Positions 7,266 through 15,700 of a stretch of 16,406 nucleotides of DNA are shown piece by piece. The stretch's first letter is position 1, and each line of letters opens with the position of its first letter. The position numbers were made by a program, and so were the translations under genes. The notes below the pieces were generated by a model, which saw nothing but the letters and a program-made list of their open reading frames with translations, was not told the DNA's origin and searched no databases. This stretch comes from CAYSBE01 sp044337585 (GTDB lineage Bacteria; Bacteroidota; Bacteroidia; UKL13-3). The stretch lies in NCBI GenBank assembly GCA_044337585.1, contig JBIINH010000035.1, positions 1 to 16,406 of the forward strand, given 5' to 3'.

Positions 7266-7316
7266 TCCTACGGGTTACAAAAAGTTAAGTCTCACTTTAT
7301 CGGTGAGGCTTTTTTT
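7266..7316 (+). repeat. Degenerate second copy of tRNA-Glu 3' tail plus terminator
   Basis: Bases 7266-7280 match the tRNA-Glu 3' end and its flank at 7085-7099 in 14 of 15 positions (TCCTACGGGTTACAA against TCCTACGGGCTACAA). As behind the real tRNA, an A-rich stretch and a terminator hairpin follow, here 8 bp (7288-7295 with 7303-7310), with a T-run ending TTTTTTTATG in both copies. No tRNA body precedes this copy. It works as a second terminator facing the 3' end of pgk. Confidence 0.55.
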
Positions 7317-7348
7317 ATGGAATTAATTTTCCATTTCAAATTCCTGAA

Positions 7349-8563
7349 CTATTCATTGACTGCCTTAATTCCGGGCAGTTCTTTACCTTCAAAGTACTCA
7401 AGCAAAGCTCCACCGCCTGTGCTCACATAGCTAACTTGATTTTCGAACCCGAATTTGGCCACGGCTGCAGCACTGTCGCCACCACCAATTAACGAAAATG
7501 CACCATTTTTTGTAGCTGCAGCTACGGCTATGGCTGCAGCTTTGGTTCCTTTTTCATAATTGCTCATTTCAAACACTCCCATGGGCCCATTCCACAAAAT
7601 GGTTTTCGACTCCCCTATCACTTTTATATAGGCTTCTATTGCTTTGGGTCCAATATCCAGTCCCATCCATCCTTTCTCAATCATCTTATTGTCGCACACC
7701 TTGTAGTTCGCTTCGTTTGAAAACGCATCTGCAATGATAGAGTCATCGGGTAAAATCAAGTTTACGTTTTTTTCTTTGGCTTTTTTCATCAACTCACTAC
7801 ACAACTCCAAACGATCTTCTTCACACAAGGATGATCCAATTTCATAGCCCATAGCTTTTAAAAAGGTATAAGCCATACCCCCACCAATAATGAGGTTATC
7901 GACTTTATTCATCAGATTTTCTAGTATCAGCAGCTTATCCGAAACCTTTGCACCACCGGTAATAGCAGTGAAAGGCCGGGCAGCTTCTGTCATCACTTTA
8001 TCTGCATTGGCAATTTCTTTCGCCATTACATATCCAAAGCATTTGGCATTAGGAAAAAACTGTGCTACGATTGCTGTGCTTGCGTGTGCCCGGTGTGCCG
8101 TGCCAAAAGCATCGTTTACATACACATCACCATATGAAGCAAGTTTTTCTGCAAATTCTTTGTCCCCTTTTTCTTCTTCTTTGTGAAAGCGTAAGTTTTC
8201 CAACAATAAAATTTCTCCGGTATTCAATGAAGTAGCTTTTTCTGCGGCTTCACTACCAATGCAGTCGGCAGCAAAATGTACTTTGGCACCCGCGAGTTCT
8301 TCCACCCTGGCCAACACATGCTTTAATGTATATTTTTCAGTATCTATAGTTCCGTCAGTTTTCAATTTTTTGAGTGGACGACCCAGGTGCGACATCAGAA
8401 TGCAAGCGCCTCCATCATTGAGTACTTTTTTTATGGTTGGGATGGTAGCCCGAATTCGGGCATCATCCGTTATATCAAACGTTGATTTATCAAGCGGTAC
8501 ATTAAAGTCAACTCGAATTAGTGCTTTCTTGCCGGCAAAGGAAATATTGTCTACTGTTTTCAT
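7349..8563 (-). CDS. pgk: Phosphoglycerate kinase
   Basis: 404 residues, full length. It transfers the acyl phosphate of 1,3-bisphosphoglycerate to ADP, the step after GapA in glycolysis, in the cytoplasm. N-domain substrate motifs are RVDFNVPLD (17-25) and SHLGRP (58-63); the mid-protein segment AITGGAKVSDK is typical; the C-domain nucleotide motifs are WNGPMGVFE, GGGDSAAAV (360-368) and STGGGA (from 381). The start MKTVDNISFAGKKALIRVD fits the family. The product acts next to GapA, but the genes are separate transcription units because of the tRNA region between them. Confidence 0.98.
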   Translation of the reverse strand: MKTVDNISFAGKKALIRVDFNVPLDKSTFDITDDARIRATIPTIKKVLNDGGACILMSHLGRPLKKLKTDGTIDTEKYTLKHVLARVEELAGAKVHFAADCIGSEAAEKATSLNTGEILLLENLRFHKEEEKGDKEFAEKLASYGDVYVNDAFGTAHRAHASTAIVAQFFPNAKCFGYVMAKEIANADKVMTEAARPFTAITGGAKVSDKLLILENLMNKVDNLIIGGGMAYTFLKAMGYEIGSSLCEEDRLELCSELMKKAKEKNVNLILPDDSIIADAFSNEANYKVCDNKMIEKGWMGLDIGPKAIEAYIKVIGESKTILWNGPMGVFEMSNYEKGTKAAAIAVAAATKNGAFSLIGGGDSAAAVAKFGFENQVSYVSTGGGALLEYFEGKELPGIKAVNE

Positions 8564-8595
8564 TTGTTATGAATTTATGGTATAAAAAAGTGGGG

Positions 8596-8603
8596 CAAAA
8601 ATA
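8596..8603 (-). promoter_or_regulatory. pgk promoter -7 box
   Basis: TATTTTTG on the minus strand matches TAnnTTTG in full, 32 bases before the pgk ATG. I see no good -33 TTG box at the expected distance. It lies in the 65-base divergent spacer shared with the lipoprotein gene. Confidence 0.5.
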
Positions 8604-8628
8604 GTTTTTTTACCCACTTTTGTCGGGT

Positions 8629-9063
8629 ATGCATAAATCTATTGGCCTGTTTCTATTATTCACGGTGCTTATCGCTTGTAGCAGTAAGCAAGAAAAATTA
8701 CTTTGCAATACATGGCAAGTAAGTGATGTACGTTTTAACCATATTGAAAAAACTTTGGTGCAAAGTGATACCATTAAAGGTGATGAACAGCGAATCAGAA
8801 TGATGCTGATTAAAGAAGCATTGATGCTCAATGTGTATACATTTAATGCAGATGGAACTTACAAAACCGGAAATGCTGCGGCCACATCAGGAGGAAAATG
8901 GGAGGTAAGTGGAAACAATATTGTATTTATTTCTGCCGAGAAAAATACCCAAGAAAAGAAATTTCAGATTGAACACCTAAGTGTCGATTCATTAATTTTA
9001 AACATGCGCAATGACCAAACTACCGAGTCGGTTGAATTGTTACTTACACCTATTGCACCATAA
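8629..9063 (+). CDS. Lipocalin-like lipoprotein, hypothetical
   Basis: 144 residues from the ATG at 8629; a TTG three codons earlier is open but unlikely. The N-terminus MHKSIGLFLLFTVLIAC is a lipoprotein signal peptide with lipobox LIAC and Cys17 as lipid-bearing residue. The mature part opens with the pattern of small lipocalin-like proteins of this phylum: LLCNTWQVSDV, then YTFNADGTYKTG, then GGKWEVSGNNIVF, then a terminal segment LSVDSLILNM. That fold is an eight-stranded barrel that usually binds a small ligand or is of unknown role. The ligand cannot be told from the sequence. Its stop lies two bases before the Rieske gene, so the two are probably co-transcribed. Confidence 0.72.
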   Translation: MHKSIGLFLLFTVLIACSSKQEKLLCNTWQVSDVRFNHIEKTLVQSDTIKGDEQRIRMMLIKEALMLNVYTFNADGTYKTGNAAATSGGKWEVSGNNIVFISAEKNTQEKKFQIEHLSVDSLILNMRNDQTTESVELLLTPIAP

Positions 9064-9065
9064 CC

Positions 9066-9422
9066 ATGGCACTAAAAATAAGATGGTACAAAGTATATGA
9101 TTTTGCTAAGCATGGTAATATGCCGCAACAACCCAATACCGTGCGCACTATTGATGTCGAGGGCACATACATTTCATTTTGTTTTGATGGAAACAACTAT
9201 TTTGGATTAGCAGATCGTTGCCCTCATGCTGGTGCGAAGTTTGGCATGGGTGGCTGGTGCGAATCAGGCATGATGGTTTGCCCTGTGCATAGGTACAAGT
9301 ATGATTTAACAAGTGGGCGTGGAAAGCAGGGCGACTATATAAAAACCTATGATGTAAAATTGGAATCTGATGGCGTTTATATTGCCCTTAAGAAAGAAGT
9401 AAATTGGTGGTGGCCATTTTAA
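9066..9422 (+). CDS. Rieske [2Fe-2S] ferredoxin-like protein
   Basis: 118 residues, a single Rieske domain. The cluster ligands are in the two standard boxes: C52-P-H54-AG and C72-PVH75-RY, with 17 residues between the boxes. It has no signal or anchor, so it looks like a soluble cytoplasmic electron carrier of the ferredoxin class rather than a cytochrome bc subunit. No oxygenase or reductase partner is in the window. The protein ends in the aromatic tail NWWWPF. The ATG follows the lipoprotein stop by two bases, and the stop lies 9 bases from the converging stop of the Fe-S protein gene. Confidence 0.88.
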   Translation: MALKIRWYKVYDFAKHGNMPQQPNTVRTIDVEGTYISFCFDGNNYFGLADRCPHAGAKFGMGGWCESGMMVCPVHRYKYDLTSGRGKQGDYIKTYDVKLESDGVYIALKKEVNWWWPF

Positions 9423-9431
9423 GAAATCACA

Positions 9432-10220
9432 TTATAAATCCATTGCAGTTACAACCAATTCAGCAATATCTTTCACTTCAATTTCGGCTTCTTTATTGTG
9501 GTGTTTTACCCCATCTCGCAGCATGGTCATGCAAAACGGACATGCTGCTGCAACAACTTTGGGCTGTGCTTCCAACATATCATCAGCACGTTCTAAATTC
9601 ACTTCTGTTTTACCTTTTTCGGCATCTTTAAACATTTGAGCACCACCTGCACCGCAACATAAGCCATTGGCTTTGCTTCTTTTCATTTCTACCAATGCCG
9701 CATCTAGCTTCTCAATGATTTCTCGAGGAGCTTCGTATATTCCATTTGCTCGACCAAGGTAACAGCTGTCGTGATACGTAATACGTTGACCCTTAAAAGC
9801 ACCTCCTTTTATAGCAATTTTATTGTCTTTAAGTAATTGGTTAATCAGGGTCGTATGGTGTAACACTTCGTAGTTACCGCCTAATTCAGGATATTCATTT
9901 TTAAGGGTATTGAAGCAATGCGGACATCCGGTTACAATTTTTTTGATGCCATACATGTTTAGGGTAGTGATGTTTTGCATGGCCATCATTTGAAATAGAA
10001 ATTCATTTCCTGCGCGTTTTGCAGGATCACCCGTACATGCCTCCTCCGTTCCTAAAATGGCAAATTTAATACCTGATGCATGTAATATTTTGGCTACTGC
10101 TTTGGTAATTTTCTGAGCGCGTTCGTCAAAGCTACCCGCACATCCAACCCAAAATAAAATTTCTACTTCTTCTCCTGATGAAGCCACTTCGGCCATTGTA
10201 CGAACCCTAAATTCACTCAT
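9432..10220 (-). CDS. Cysteine-rich (CCG) domain Fe-S protein, HdrB/GlpC/LutA-like
   Basis: 262 residues with two CCG-type cysteine-rich domains. Cysteines of the first half are Cys27 (GCAGSFD), Cys62 (EEACTGDPAKRAGNE) and Cys99/Cys102 (TGCPHCFNTLKNE). The second half has Cys153 (HDSCYLGR), the Cys188-Cys189 pair (GLCCGAGG) and Cys227/Cys230 (ACPFCMTML). Such domains bind an unusual [4Fe-4S] cluster and pass electrons in heterodisulfide reductases, glycolate/lactate and glycerol-3-phosphate oxidoreductases. In Bacteroidota this compact form usually stands next to a larger membrane 4Fe-4S protein. Here no such partner is adjacent, since the next gene upstream is a thioredoxin-fold protein. The electron donor and acceptor remain unknown. 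Confidence 0.82.
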   Translation of the reverse strand: MSEFRVRTMAEVASSGEEVEILFWVGCAGSFDERAQKITKAVAKILHASGIKFAILGTEEACTGDPAKRAGNEFLFQMMAMQNITTLNMYGIKKIVTGCPHCFNTLKNEYPELGGNYEVLHHTTLINQLLKDNKIAIKGGAFKGQRITYHDSCYLGRANGIYEAPREIIEKLDAALVEMKRSKANGLCCGAGGAQMFKDAEKGKTEVNLERADDMLEAQPKVVAAACPFCMTMLRDGVKHHNKEAEIEVKDIAELVVTAMDL

Positions 10221-10308
10221 TAGATTAACTATTTTTGTGCAGGCAATTTAATAAAAAGGCAGAAACCCAACACCATAACCGAAATTGACTTTTTGTATTG
10301 GTTCGTTA

Positions 10309-10842
10309 TTAGTTTAGCAAAGCCCCCGTGATTTCATCCATTTTGCTTTCGCTATAATCGCCATGCACGTGTTTCAATATAATTCCTTTTTCATCTATAA
10401 CAAAAAAATGAGGTTCGCCTTTTTCTTTTATTTTCAATTGATTAATTATGCTGTTGGCGTCATCTTCGCTTATAACAAAATAGGGATGAAGTTTGGAGTC
10501 GATATTCTTTTTTGACTTCTGCTTAATGTCATTTATACCAAGTTTCGAAACCCCTTTAAACATTCCCACAAAACACAAATTGGCGTTGTACATATTACCT
10601 GTCATCATCCCGCCAAAGTTGCCTCCAAGCAATTGATTAAATAATGGCTGCGCCCATTTTTTTAATGATTCGTCTGCTTTTAGTGAAAAAGCAATGCCAA
10701 CAACAGCTCTTTTCCCATTTAAATTATCAGGTACAGTTACCATTTTACTATCTACGGTTTCACCTCTAATGGATGGAAATCGGCCATCTATTTGATAAGT
10801 AAGCATAGCCATTATGGCAACAATTAATAATCCAATTTTCAT
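10309..10842 (-). CDS. Exported thioredoxin-fold protein without catalytic cysteines (ATP10-like pattern)
   Basis: 177 residues. The hydrophobic N-terminus MKIGLLIVAIMAMLTYQIDG is a signal peptide or anchor, so the domain is probably periplasmic. The rest follows a thioredoxin/redoxin layout: FPSIRGETV (22-30), then GKRAVVGIAFSLKADESLKKW (43-63), and near the C-terminus GEPHFFVIDEKGIILKHVHG with a proline where the fold carries its cis-Pro. The only cysteine is Cys90, far from the usual active-site position, so no CxxC redox centre exists. The opening pattern recalls the ATP10 assembly-factor family of the same fold; this is an impression, not proven. It is monocistronic, with a gcvH terminator upstream and about 90 bases to the Fe-S gene. 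Confidence 0.6.
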   Translation of the reverse strand: MKIGLLIVAIMAMLTYQIDGRFPSIRGETVDSKMVTVPDNLNGKRAVVGIAFSLKADESLKKWAQPLFNQLLGGNFGGMMTGNMYNANLCFVGMFKGVSKLGINDIKQKSKKNIDSKLHPYFVISEDDANSIINQLKIKEKGEPHFFVIDEKGIILKHVHGDYSESKMDEITGALLN

Positions 10843-10856
10843 TTTATATGCATCAT

Positions 10857-10883
10857 AAAAAAAGCCCGGTTTGCCGGGCTTTT
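10857..10883 (-). terminator. Rho-independent terminator of gcvH
   Basis: A 10-bp perfect stem AAAAGCCCGG/CCGGGCTTTT (10860-10869 with 10874-10883) with a 4-nt loop, running on the minus strand into seven T. It begins 19 bases behind the gcvH stop. Confidence 0.9.
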
Positions 10884-10901
10884 AAATTTTTAAAAAAAAG
10901 A

Positions 10902-11282
10902 CTAAGCATTAACCAATCCTTTATAATCAGCTGATGACATAAGCTCATCAACTTCTGAAGCATTGGAAAGCTGTATTTTAATCATCCACCCGCTGCCATA
11001 AGGATCTGAATTTACAGACTCAGGAGCGGCATCCAATCCGCCATTCACTTCCAGCACGGTTCCGCTAAGTGGCATAAATAAATCTGATACTGTTTTTACT
11101 GCTTCAACCGTTCCAAACACATCGTGTTGGTTTACTGATTTGCCGTTTGTCGGAATATCAACATAAACAATGTCTCCCAATTCTTTTTGTGCAAAATCGG
11201 TAATGCCAACATATGCAACATCGCCTTCAATACGAACCCATTCGTGATCTTTTGTGTACTTGAGGTTTTCTGGAAAATTCAT
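10902..11282 (-). CDS. gcvH: Glycine cleavage system H protein
   Basis: 126 residues from the ATG at 11282, the usual length. An ATG two codons earlier (11288) would give MIMNFPEN; MNFPENLKYTKDHEWV is the customary start. The protein carries the lipoyl arm that shuttles the aminomethyl group between the P, T and L proteins in glycine breakdown. The lipoylation site is Lys63 in GTVEAVKTVSDL, and GDIVYVDIP and the C-terminal GSGWMIKI are conserved. The partner genes gcvP and gcvT are not in the window. It is monocistronic, divergent from rsmI. Confidence 0.96.
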   Translation of the reverse strand: MNFPENLKYTKDHEWVRIEGDVAYVGITDFAQKELGDIVYVDIPTNGKSVNQHDVFGTVEAVKTVSDLFMPLSGTVLEVNGGLDAAPESVNSDPYGSGWMIKIQLSNASEVDELMSSADYKGLVNA

Positions 11283-11370
11283 AATCATTATAAAATTTAG
11301 TGCTGCAAATTATTACTTACAATCATTAAAAAAAATGATACGACAAAAATCATTTTATATATTGCACATT

Positions 11371-12048
11371 ATGGCTGGCAAACTTATTTTGATACCTACG
11401 CCCATAGGCAACCTAGAGGATATAACCCTCAGGGCAATACGAATATTAAAAGAATGTGACGGAATATTGGCTGAAGATACCCGCCAAACAGGTAAACTAC
11501 TGAAACATTATGAAATCAATAATAAATTGATTTCATACCACATGCACAATGAACATAAATCATTGGAAAATATTGTATCCGCTTTAAAGGAAGGAAAGAC
11601 CCTTGCTTTGGTAAGCGATGCAGGCACTCCGGGCATTTCAGATCCTGGTTTTTTGCTGGTAAGAGAATGTCATAAACAAGGTATAGAAATTGAATGTTTG
11701 CCCGGACCCACATCGTTTGTTCCTGCTTTAGTAAAAAGTGGATTTCCGTGCAATACATTTACATTTTACGGGTTTTTACCCGAAAAAAAAGGCCGACAAA
11801 CCATGCTTACTAAACTGACATCCGAACCGCATACATTTATATTATTTGAGTCGCCCCATCGCATTGTCAAAACGCTCAACCAACTGGCTGAATTTTTAGG
11901 ACCAGACAGAGAAGCATCTGTATCGCGTGAATTGACTAAGCTATTTGAAGAAACTAAAAATGGAACGCTTGCAGAACTATCTGCACATTTTACTACCCAT
12001 GCTCCAAAGGGCGAGTTCGTAATGGTGGTGAAAGAAAAAGACGACTAA
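11371..12048 (+). CDS. rsmI: 16S rRNA (cytidine-1402-2'-O)-methyltransferase
   Basis: 225 residues from the ATG at 11371. The frame is open up to 39 codons upstream but that part reaches into gcvH, and MAGKLILIPTPIGNLEDITL is the standard N-terminus. It is a SAM-dependent tetrapyrrole-methylase-fold enzyme that 2'-O-methylates C1402 in the ribosomal P site. Motifs: PTPIGNLEDITLRA, AEDTRQTGKLL, SDAGTPGISDPG, LPGPTSFVPAL, FYGFLPEKKG, ESPHRIVKTL and the closing GEFVMVV. Its stop overlaps the stop of the convergent dedA gene by three bases, so neither gene has room for a separate terminator. Confidence 0.95.
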   Translation: MAGKLILIPTPIGNLEDITLRAIRILKECDGILAEDTRQTGKLLKHYEINNKLISYHMHNEHKSLENIVSALKEGKTLALVSDAGTPGISDPGFLLVRECHKQGIEIECLPGPTSFVPALVKSGFPCNTFTFYGFLPEKKGRQTMLTKLTSEPHTFILFESPHRIVKTLNQLAEFLGPDREASVSRELTKLFEETKNGTLAELSAHFTTHAPKGEFVMVVKEKDD

Positions 12049-12680
12049 ACTTCCTGCTCTTCGGCTTTTTTACGTTTGTTGTAATCCCTGATATTTTTTA
12101 TAACCGGAATGGCTGTTACAACAACAAAACCAATGATAATCCAATGCAAATAATCTTGTGCGTTAGGTACAAAATGTCCCACATAGTAACCGGATGTTAC
12201 AACTATTCCCGGCCACAAAATTGCCCCTAATAAGGTGTATACAAAGTATACTCCATGGTTTACCCTAACTACTCCTGCTAATATGGGCGCAAATGTTCTG
12301 ATGATAGGTAAAAACCTACCAACGATAAGCGCAAAACCACCCCATTTTTTATAGAACTCTTCAGCTGTATACAAATATTTCTTTTTAAAAAATAGGGTAT
12401 CTTCTCGGTTGTATAGCTTTTGGCCGGTTTTGTAACCAAACCAATACCCGAAATAATATCCTAGAAAGGCTGCAATGGCAATGTAAGCCACTAAGTGGCT
12501 AATCTCTATAGGAAGCACCTTGGTATAGGCAAGTAATCCGGCAGAAAACAACAAGGAATCTCCCGGTAAAAAGAATCCAAAGAAAACGCCATTTTCTAAA
12601 AATATAATAATTAGTAATAAGGTAAGGCCACCGTATTCAATCAGTTTATCAGGTTGAAATAAATGCCAAAAGCTTTCCAA
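12045..12680 (-). CDS. DedA-family membrane protein (VTT/SNARE-associated domain)
   Basis: 211 residues, an integral inner-membrane protein. The conserved family motifs are present: FLENGVFFGFFLPGDSLLF (27-45) with the reentrant-loop acidic residues Glu29 and Asp41, and GRFLPIIRTFAPILAG (121-136) with the essential arginine region. Hydrophobic segments lie at about 18-52, 62-82, 116-165 and 176-195, and a basic tail RDYNKRKK closes it. DedA proteins act in membrane homeostasis; some recycle undecaprenyl phosphate or phosphatidylethanolamine. The start MESFWHLFQPDKLIEYGG fits the family. A long hairpin abuts the start codon. Confidence 0.92.
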   Translation of the reverse strand: MESFWHLFQPDKLIEYGGLTLLLIIIFLENGVFFGFFLPGDSLLFSAGLLAYTKVLPIEISHLVAYIAIAAFLGYYFGYWFGYKTGQKLYNREDTLFFKKKYLYTAEEFYKKWGGFALIVGRFLPIIRTFAPILAGVVRVNHGVYFVYTLLGAILWPGIVVTSGYYVGHFVPNAQDYLHWIIIGFVVVTAIPVIKNIRDYNKRKKAEEQEV

Positions 12681-12725
12681 TATAATAATGGTTTATGTTT
12701 GCTGTAAACATAAACCATTGTTATA
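12681..12725. repeat. 20-bp inverted repeat abutting the dedA start codon
   Basis: Bases 12681-12700 pair with 12706-12725 over 20 bp with one G-T pair and a 5-base loop. The inner 14 bp (AATGGTTTATGTTT) are perfect. On the minus strand the stem ends directly before the dedA ATG (12680). Neither side has a clean T-run, so it is not a textbook terminator, although it lies 25 bases behind the stop of the large surface-protein gene and could still end that transcript or stabilise its 3' end. As part of the dedA mRNA it would hide the ribosome-binding region. Confidence 0.7.
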
Positions 12726-12750
12726 AAATTACAAAGAAAGGACAGTTAAA

Positions 12751-15700
12751 TCAATGCTGTATTTCAATTTTAACAGTTCGCATGAGGTTACCATTGCTTA
12801 ATTGAACAAAATAAATACCGCTCGTTAATGTATTTGTATTTAAGATTTTTTCCATAATACCACCATTGATTTGATCTTGCAACTCCAATTGACCAAGTGT
12901 ATTGAACACTTTTAGTTTTATATTCTCATTATACTTTTCTGAAAGTTGAATAAGCACTTGATCAGATGCAGGGTTTGGATAGAATACAAAAGAAGGCATG
13001 GCCAGTTCAGATAAAGATGTGGTATTTCGTACATTAACATTCAATTGCTTCAATTCTCCGCGACAGCCAAACGTATTGGTTTCTCGCGCACGTAAAATGC
13101 CGTTGGTTGATGCTCCCCAAGCAATGGTAATGGTATTGGTTGTTCCACCTGATTGTTGGGTTCCTCCAACTGCTACCCAATTAAATATTGAACCTACATC
13201 ACCTTGGATGGTATAAGTTTGTGTTTCAAAATTTCGAACACTGTCAGGACCAAAAATTGAGCTTGTTTGTGGTGTTGGATTTACGATTATCGCGGCTGTA
13301 GTTTCAACTGACGTACACCCATTTTTAGTTATTTTCACTTTATAGTCTCCGGATTGGGCAATATTTATGTTTCTTATAACTGGATTTTGTATGCTAGTTC
13401 CAAATCCTGCAGGACCTGTCCACTCATAATTTGCTCCAGAAGTAAATGCTGCAAACAACATTAAACTATCTCCTGTACAAACAATGCCATTTGTTGGCAA
13501 AGTGGTTACTCCAGGAGCATTGGGTATTGGATTAATTTCAACCGTTGTATTTCCCGGTTTCGACAAACACGATAGTTTAATTAAAACCACTTCATAAATA
13601 CCAGATGAGGACAGAGTCGTATTGTTAATAACCGGTGTGCGCTGAGTAGAGCTAAATCCATTAGGACCCGTCCAGCTATATGTAGCGTTTTGAACAAAAT
13701 CAGTAGAAAGATTTAATGCTTGACCTACACATAGCGGACCATTATTACTTGGTACCGGTGTTTCTGGTAATGGAGTTATGCTGACGGTTGTGTTTGCAGC
13801 AGAAGAAAAACACCCATTCACAATGGCGCGTACGCTATATGTACCGGCTTGTGAAATACCTATACCTGATATAAATGGATTTTGTGAAAAGCTTGAAAAA
13901 CCATCAGGACCTTGCCACACATAATTGGCCCCCGGAACTGGTGTGGCGGTGAGTTGTAAGTTGCTTCCTTCACACACCAAACCACTATTTCCTGCAACAG
14001 GCGACTGTGGCGGAATGCGAAGCGAAACCGATACAATAGCCGGTGAAGACGTACAACCCGAATCTGTAACAGTGGCTTGATAATTTCCAACATTTGATTG
14101 GTTTGCATTAGGTAAAATCGGATTAAAGATAGATGAGGTGAAATTATTTGGCCCACTCCAAGTAAATAATCTATTTGGTCCTGTTGAATTTGAACTCGCG
14201 CTAAACCTAATTGTATCTCCAGTGCATACAGGAGCGTTACTTGTTATCGATGGTGGAATAGGAACACGTCTGATGCTAACGCTATGATTTGATGTATTGG
14301 AAGTTCCGCAACCACTTACCGTTACAAAAACACTGTACTGCCCGGCTTTTGAAGCTGACACACTTGTAATACTTGGATTTTGTTGGTTAGAGGTGAAACC
14401 ATCAGGCCCCGACCAATTATAGGAGGCTCCAGTTACATTGCTTGCATTTAGTTGTAAATTTGCTCCATCACATAAAGGTGAATTGCTGGTGATAACGGGT
14501 GCTGAAGGCAATGATGATATTTGTACTTGTATAGTGCCTGCTGTAGATGTGCTGCAACCAGGAGTTGTTGCCGTTACACTGTACAATCCATCAGCTGCTG
14601 TAGTTGCATTCGATATGCTTGGATTTTGTGTGTTATTGCTAAATCCATTCGGCCCGCTCCAACTATAGGTAGCTCCTAAAATATTGCTAGCGGCTAGTTG
14701 CAATGTTTGTCCGGGACAAATAGGTCCGTTACTAGTAGCAACTGGAGTTGGCGTGCTTGTGCTCACCACAACATTTATTGAAGCTGGCACTGATGGGCAG
14801 CCATTTACAGTTGCTATTAAACTGTATTGCCCTGTATGAACTAGTTGAACGGTATCTCTTGTAGGATTTTGTTGGGTAGATGAAAAATTTGCAGGTCCAC
14901 TCCATTCGTAAGTGGCTCCTGAAACAGGTGTTGAAGTAAGGCCTAATACTTGCCCAACGCAAAGTGGGCTGTTGCTTGCAAGTGTTGGTGTATTGGGAAT
15001 GTTATTGATGGTAACGGTTGTAGAAGATGAAGCAGAAGCACATCCATTTAAGTTGGCCTCAACAGTATAAGTACCTGCAAAAGCAGTTGTTGCTGATGGT
15101 CGAGCGGGGTTTTGTTGGGTTGAGGTAAATCCATTCGGTCCACTCCAATTATATGTAACACCACTAATCGATGTAGAAGAAAGTTGTAAATTATTACCTG
15201 CACACAACGGACCATTGTTAGTTGCTACTGGAGTTGCAGGTATAGGATTAACAACGACCGATGTTGTAAAAGGTCCAATCGTGCCACATCCTGCAAGTGT
15301 TACAGAAACATTGTAGGTTCCGGCATCACTTACCGTGATATTTGTGCGTGTTGGGTTTAGGTTGTTGGAGCTAAACCCATTTGGACCAGTCCAGCTGTAT
15401 GTAGCCCCAGCAATATTGCTTACTGAAAGCGTTAACTGCTGACCTGCACATAATGGTCCGTTATTTGATGCAACGGGAGTTGATATAATATTGACAACCG
15501 TTGAAGCAACGGCAGATGTGCATTGGCCTGCAACAGCGCGCACACTATATGTTCCTTGATTTAAAATCCCAATATTAGATATAGTTGGTCGCTGTATACT
15601 CGAAGTAAAACCATTTGGCCCTGTCCAAATATATGATGCACCAGGAATGGTATCACAACTTAATTGTAGGGTTCCTCCTAAACACAACGGACTGTTGCTA

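Noticed and set aside
11320..11338. ATCATT/AATGAT inverted repeat around an A-run between gcvH and rsmI
   Set aside because: A six-base arm in AT-rich DNA is expected by chance, and no promoter box lines up with it.
11254..11370. 39-codon N-terminal extension of rsmI overlapping gcvH
   Set aside because: The family starts at MAGKLILIPTPIGN; the extension has no family similarity and overlaps a conserved gene on the other strand.
13860..14156. 98-codon minus-strand open frame within the surface protein
   Set aside because: It is out of frame with the repeat protein and lacks any coding signature of its own.
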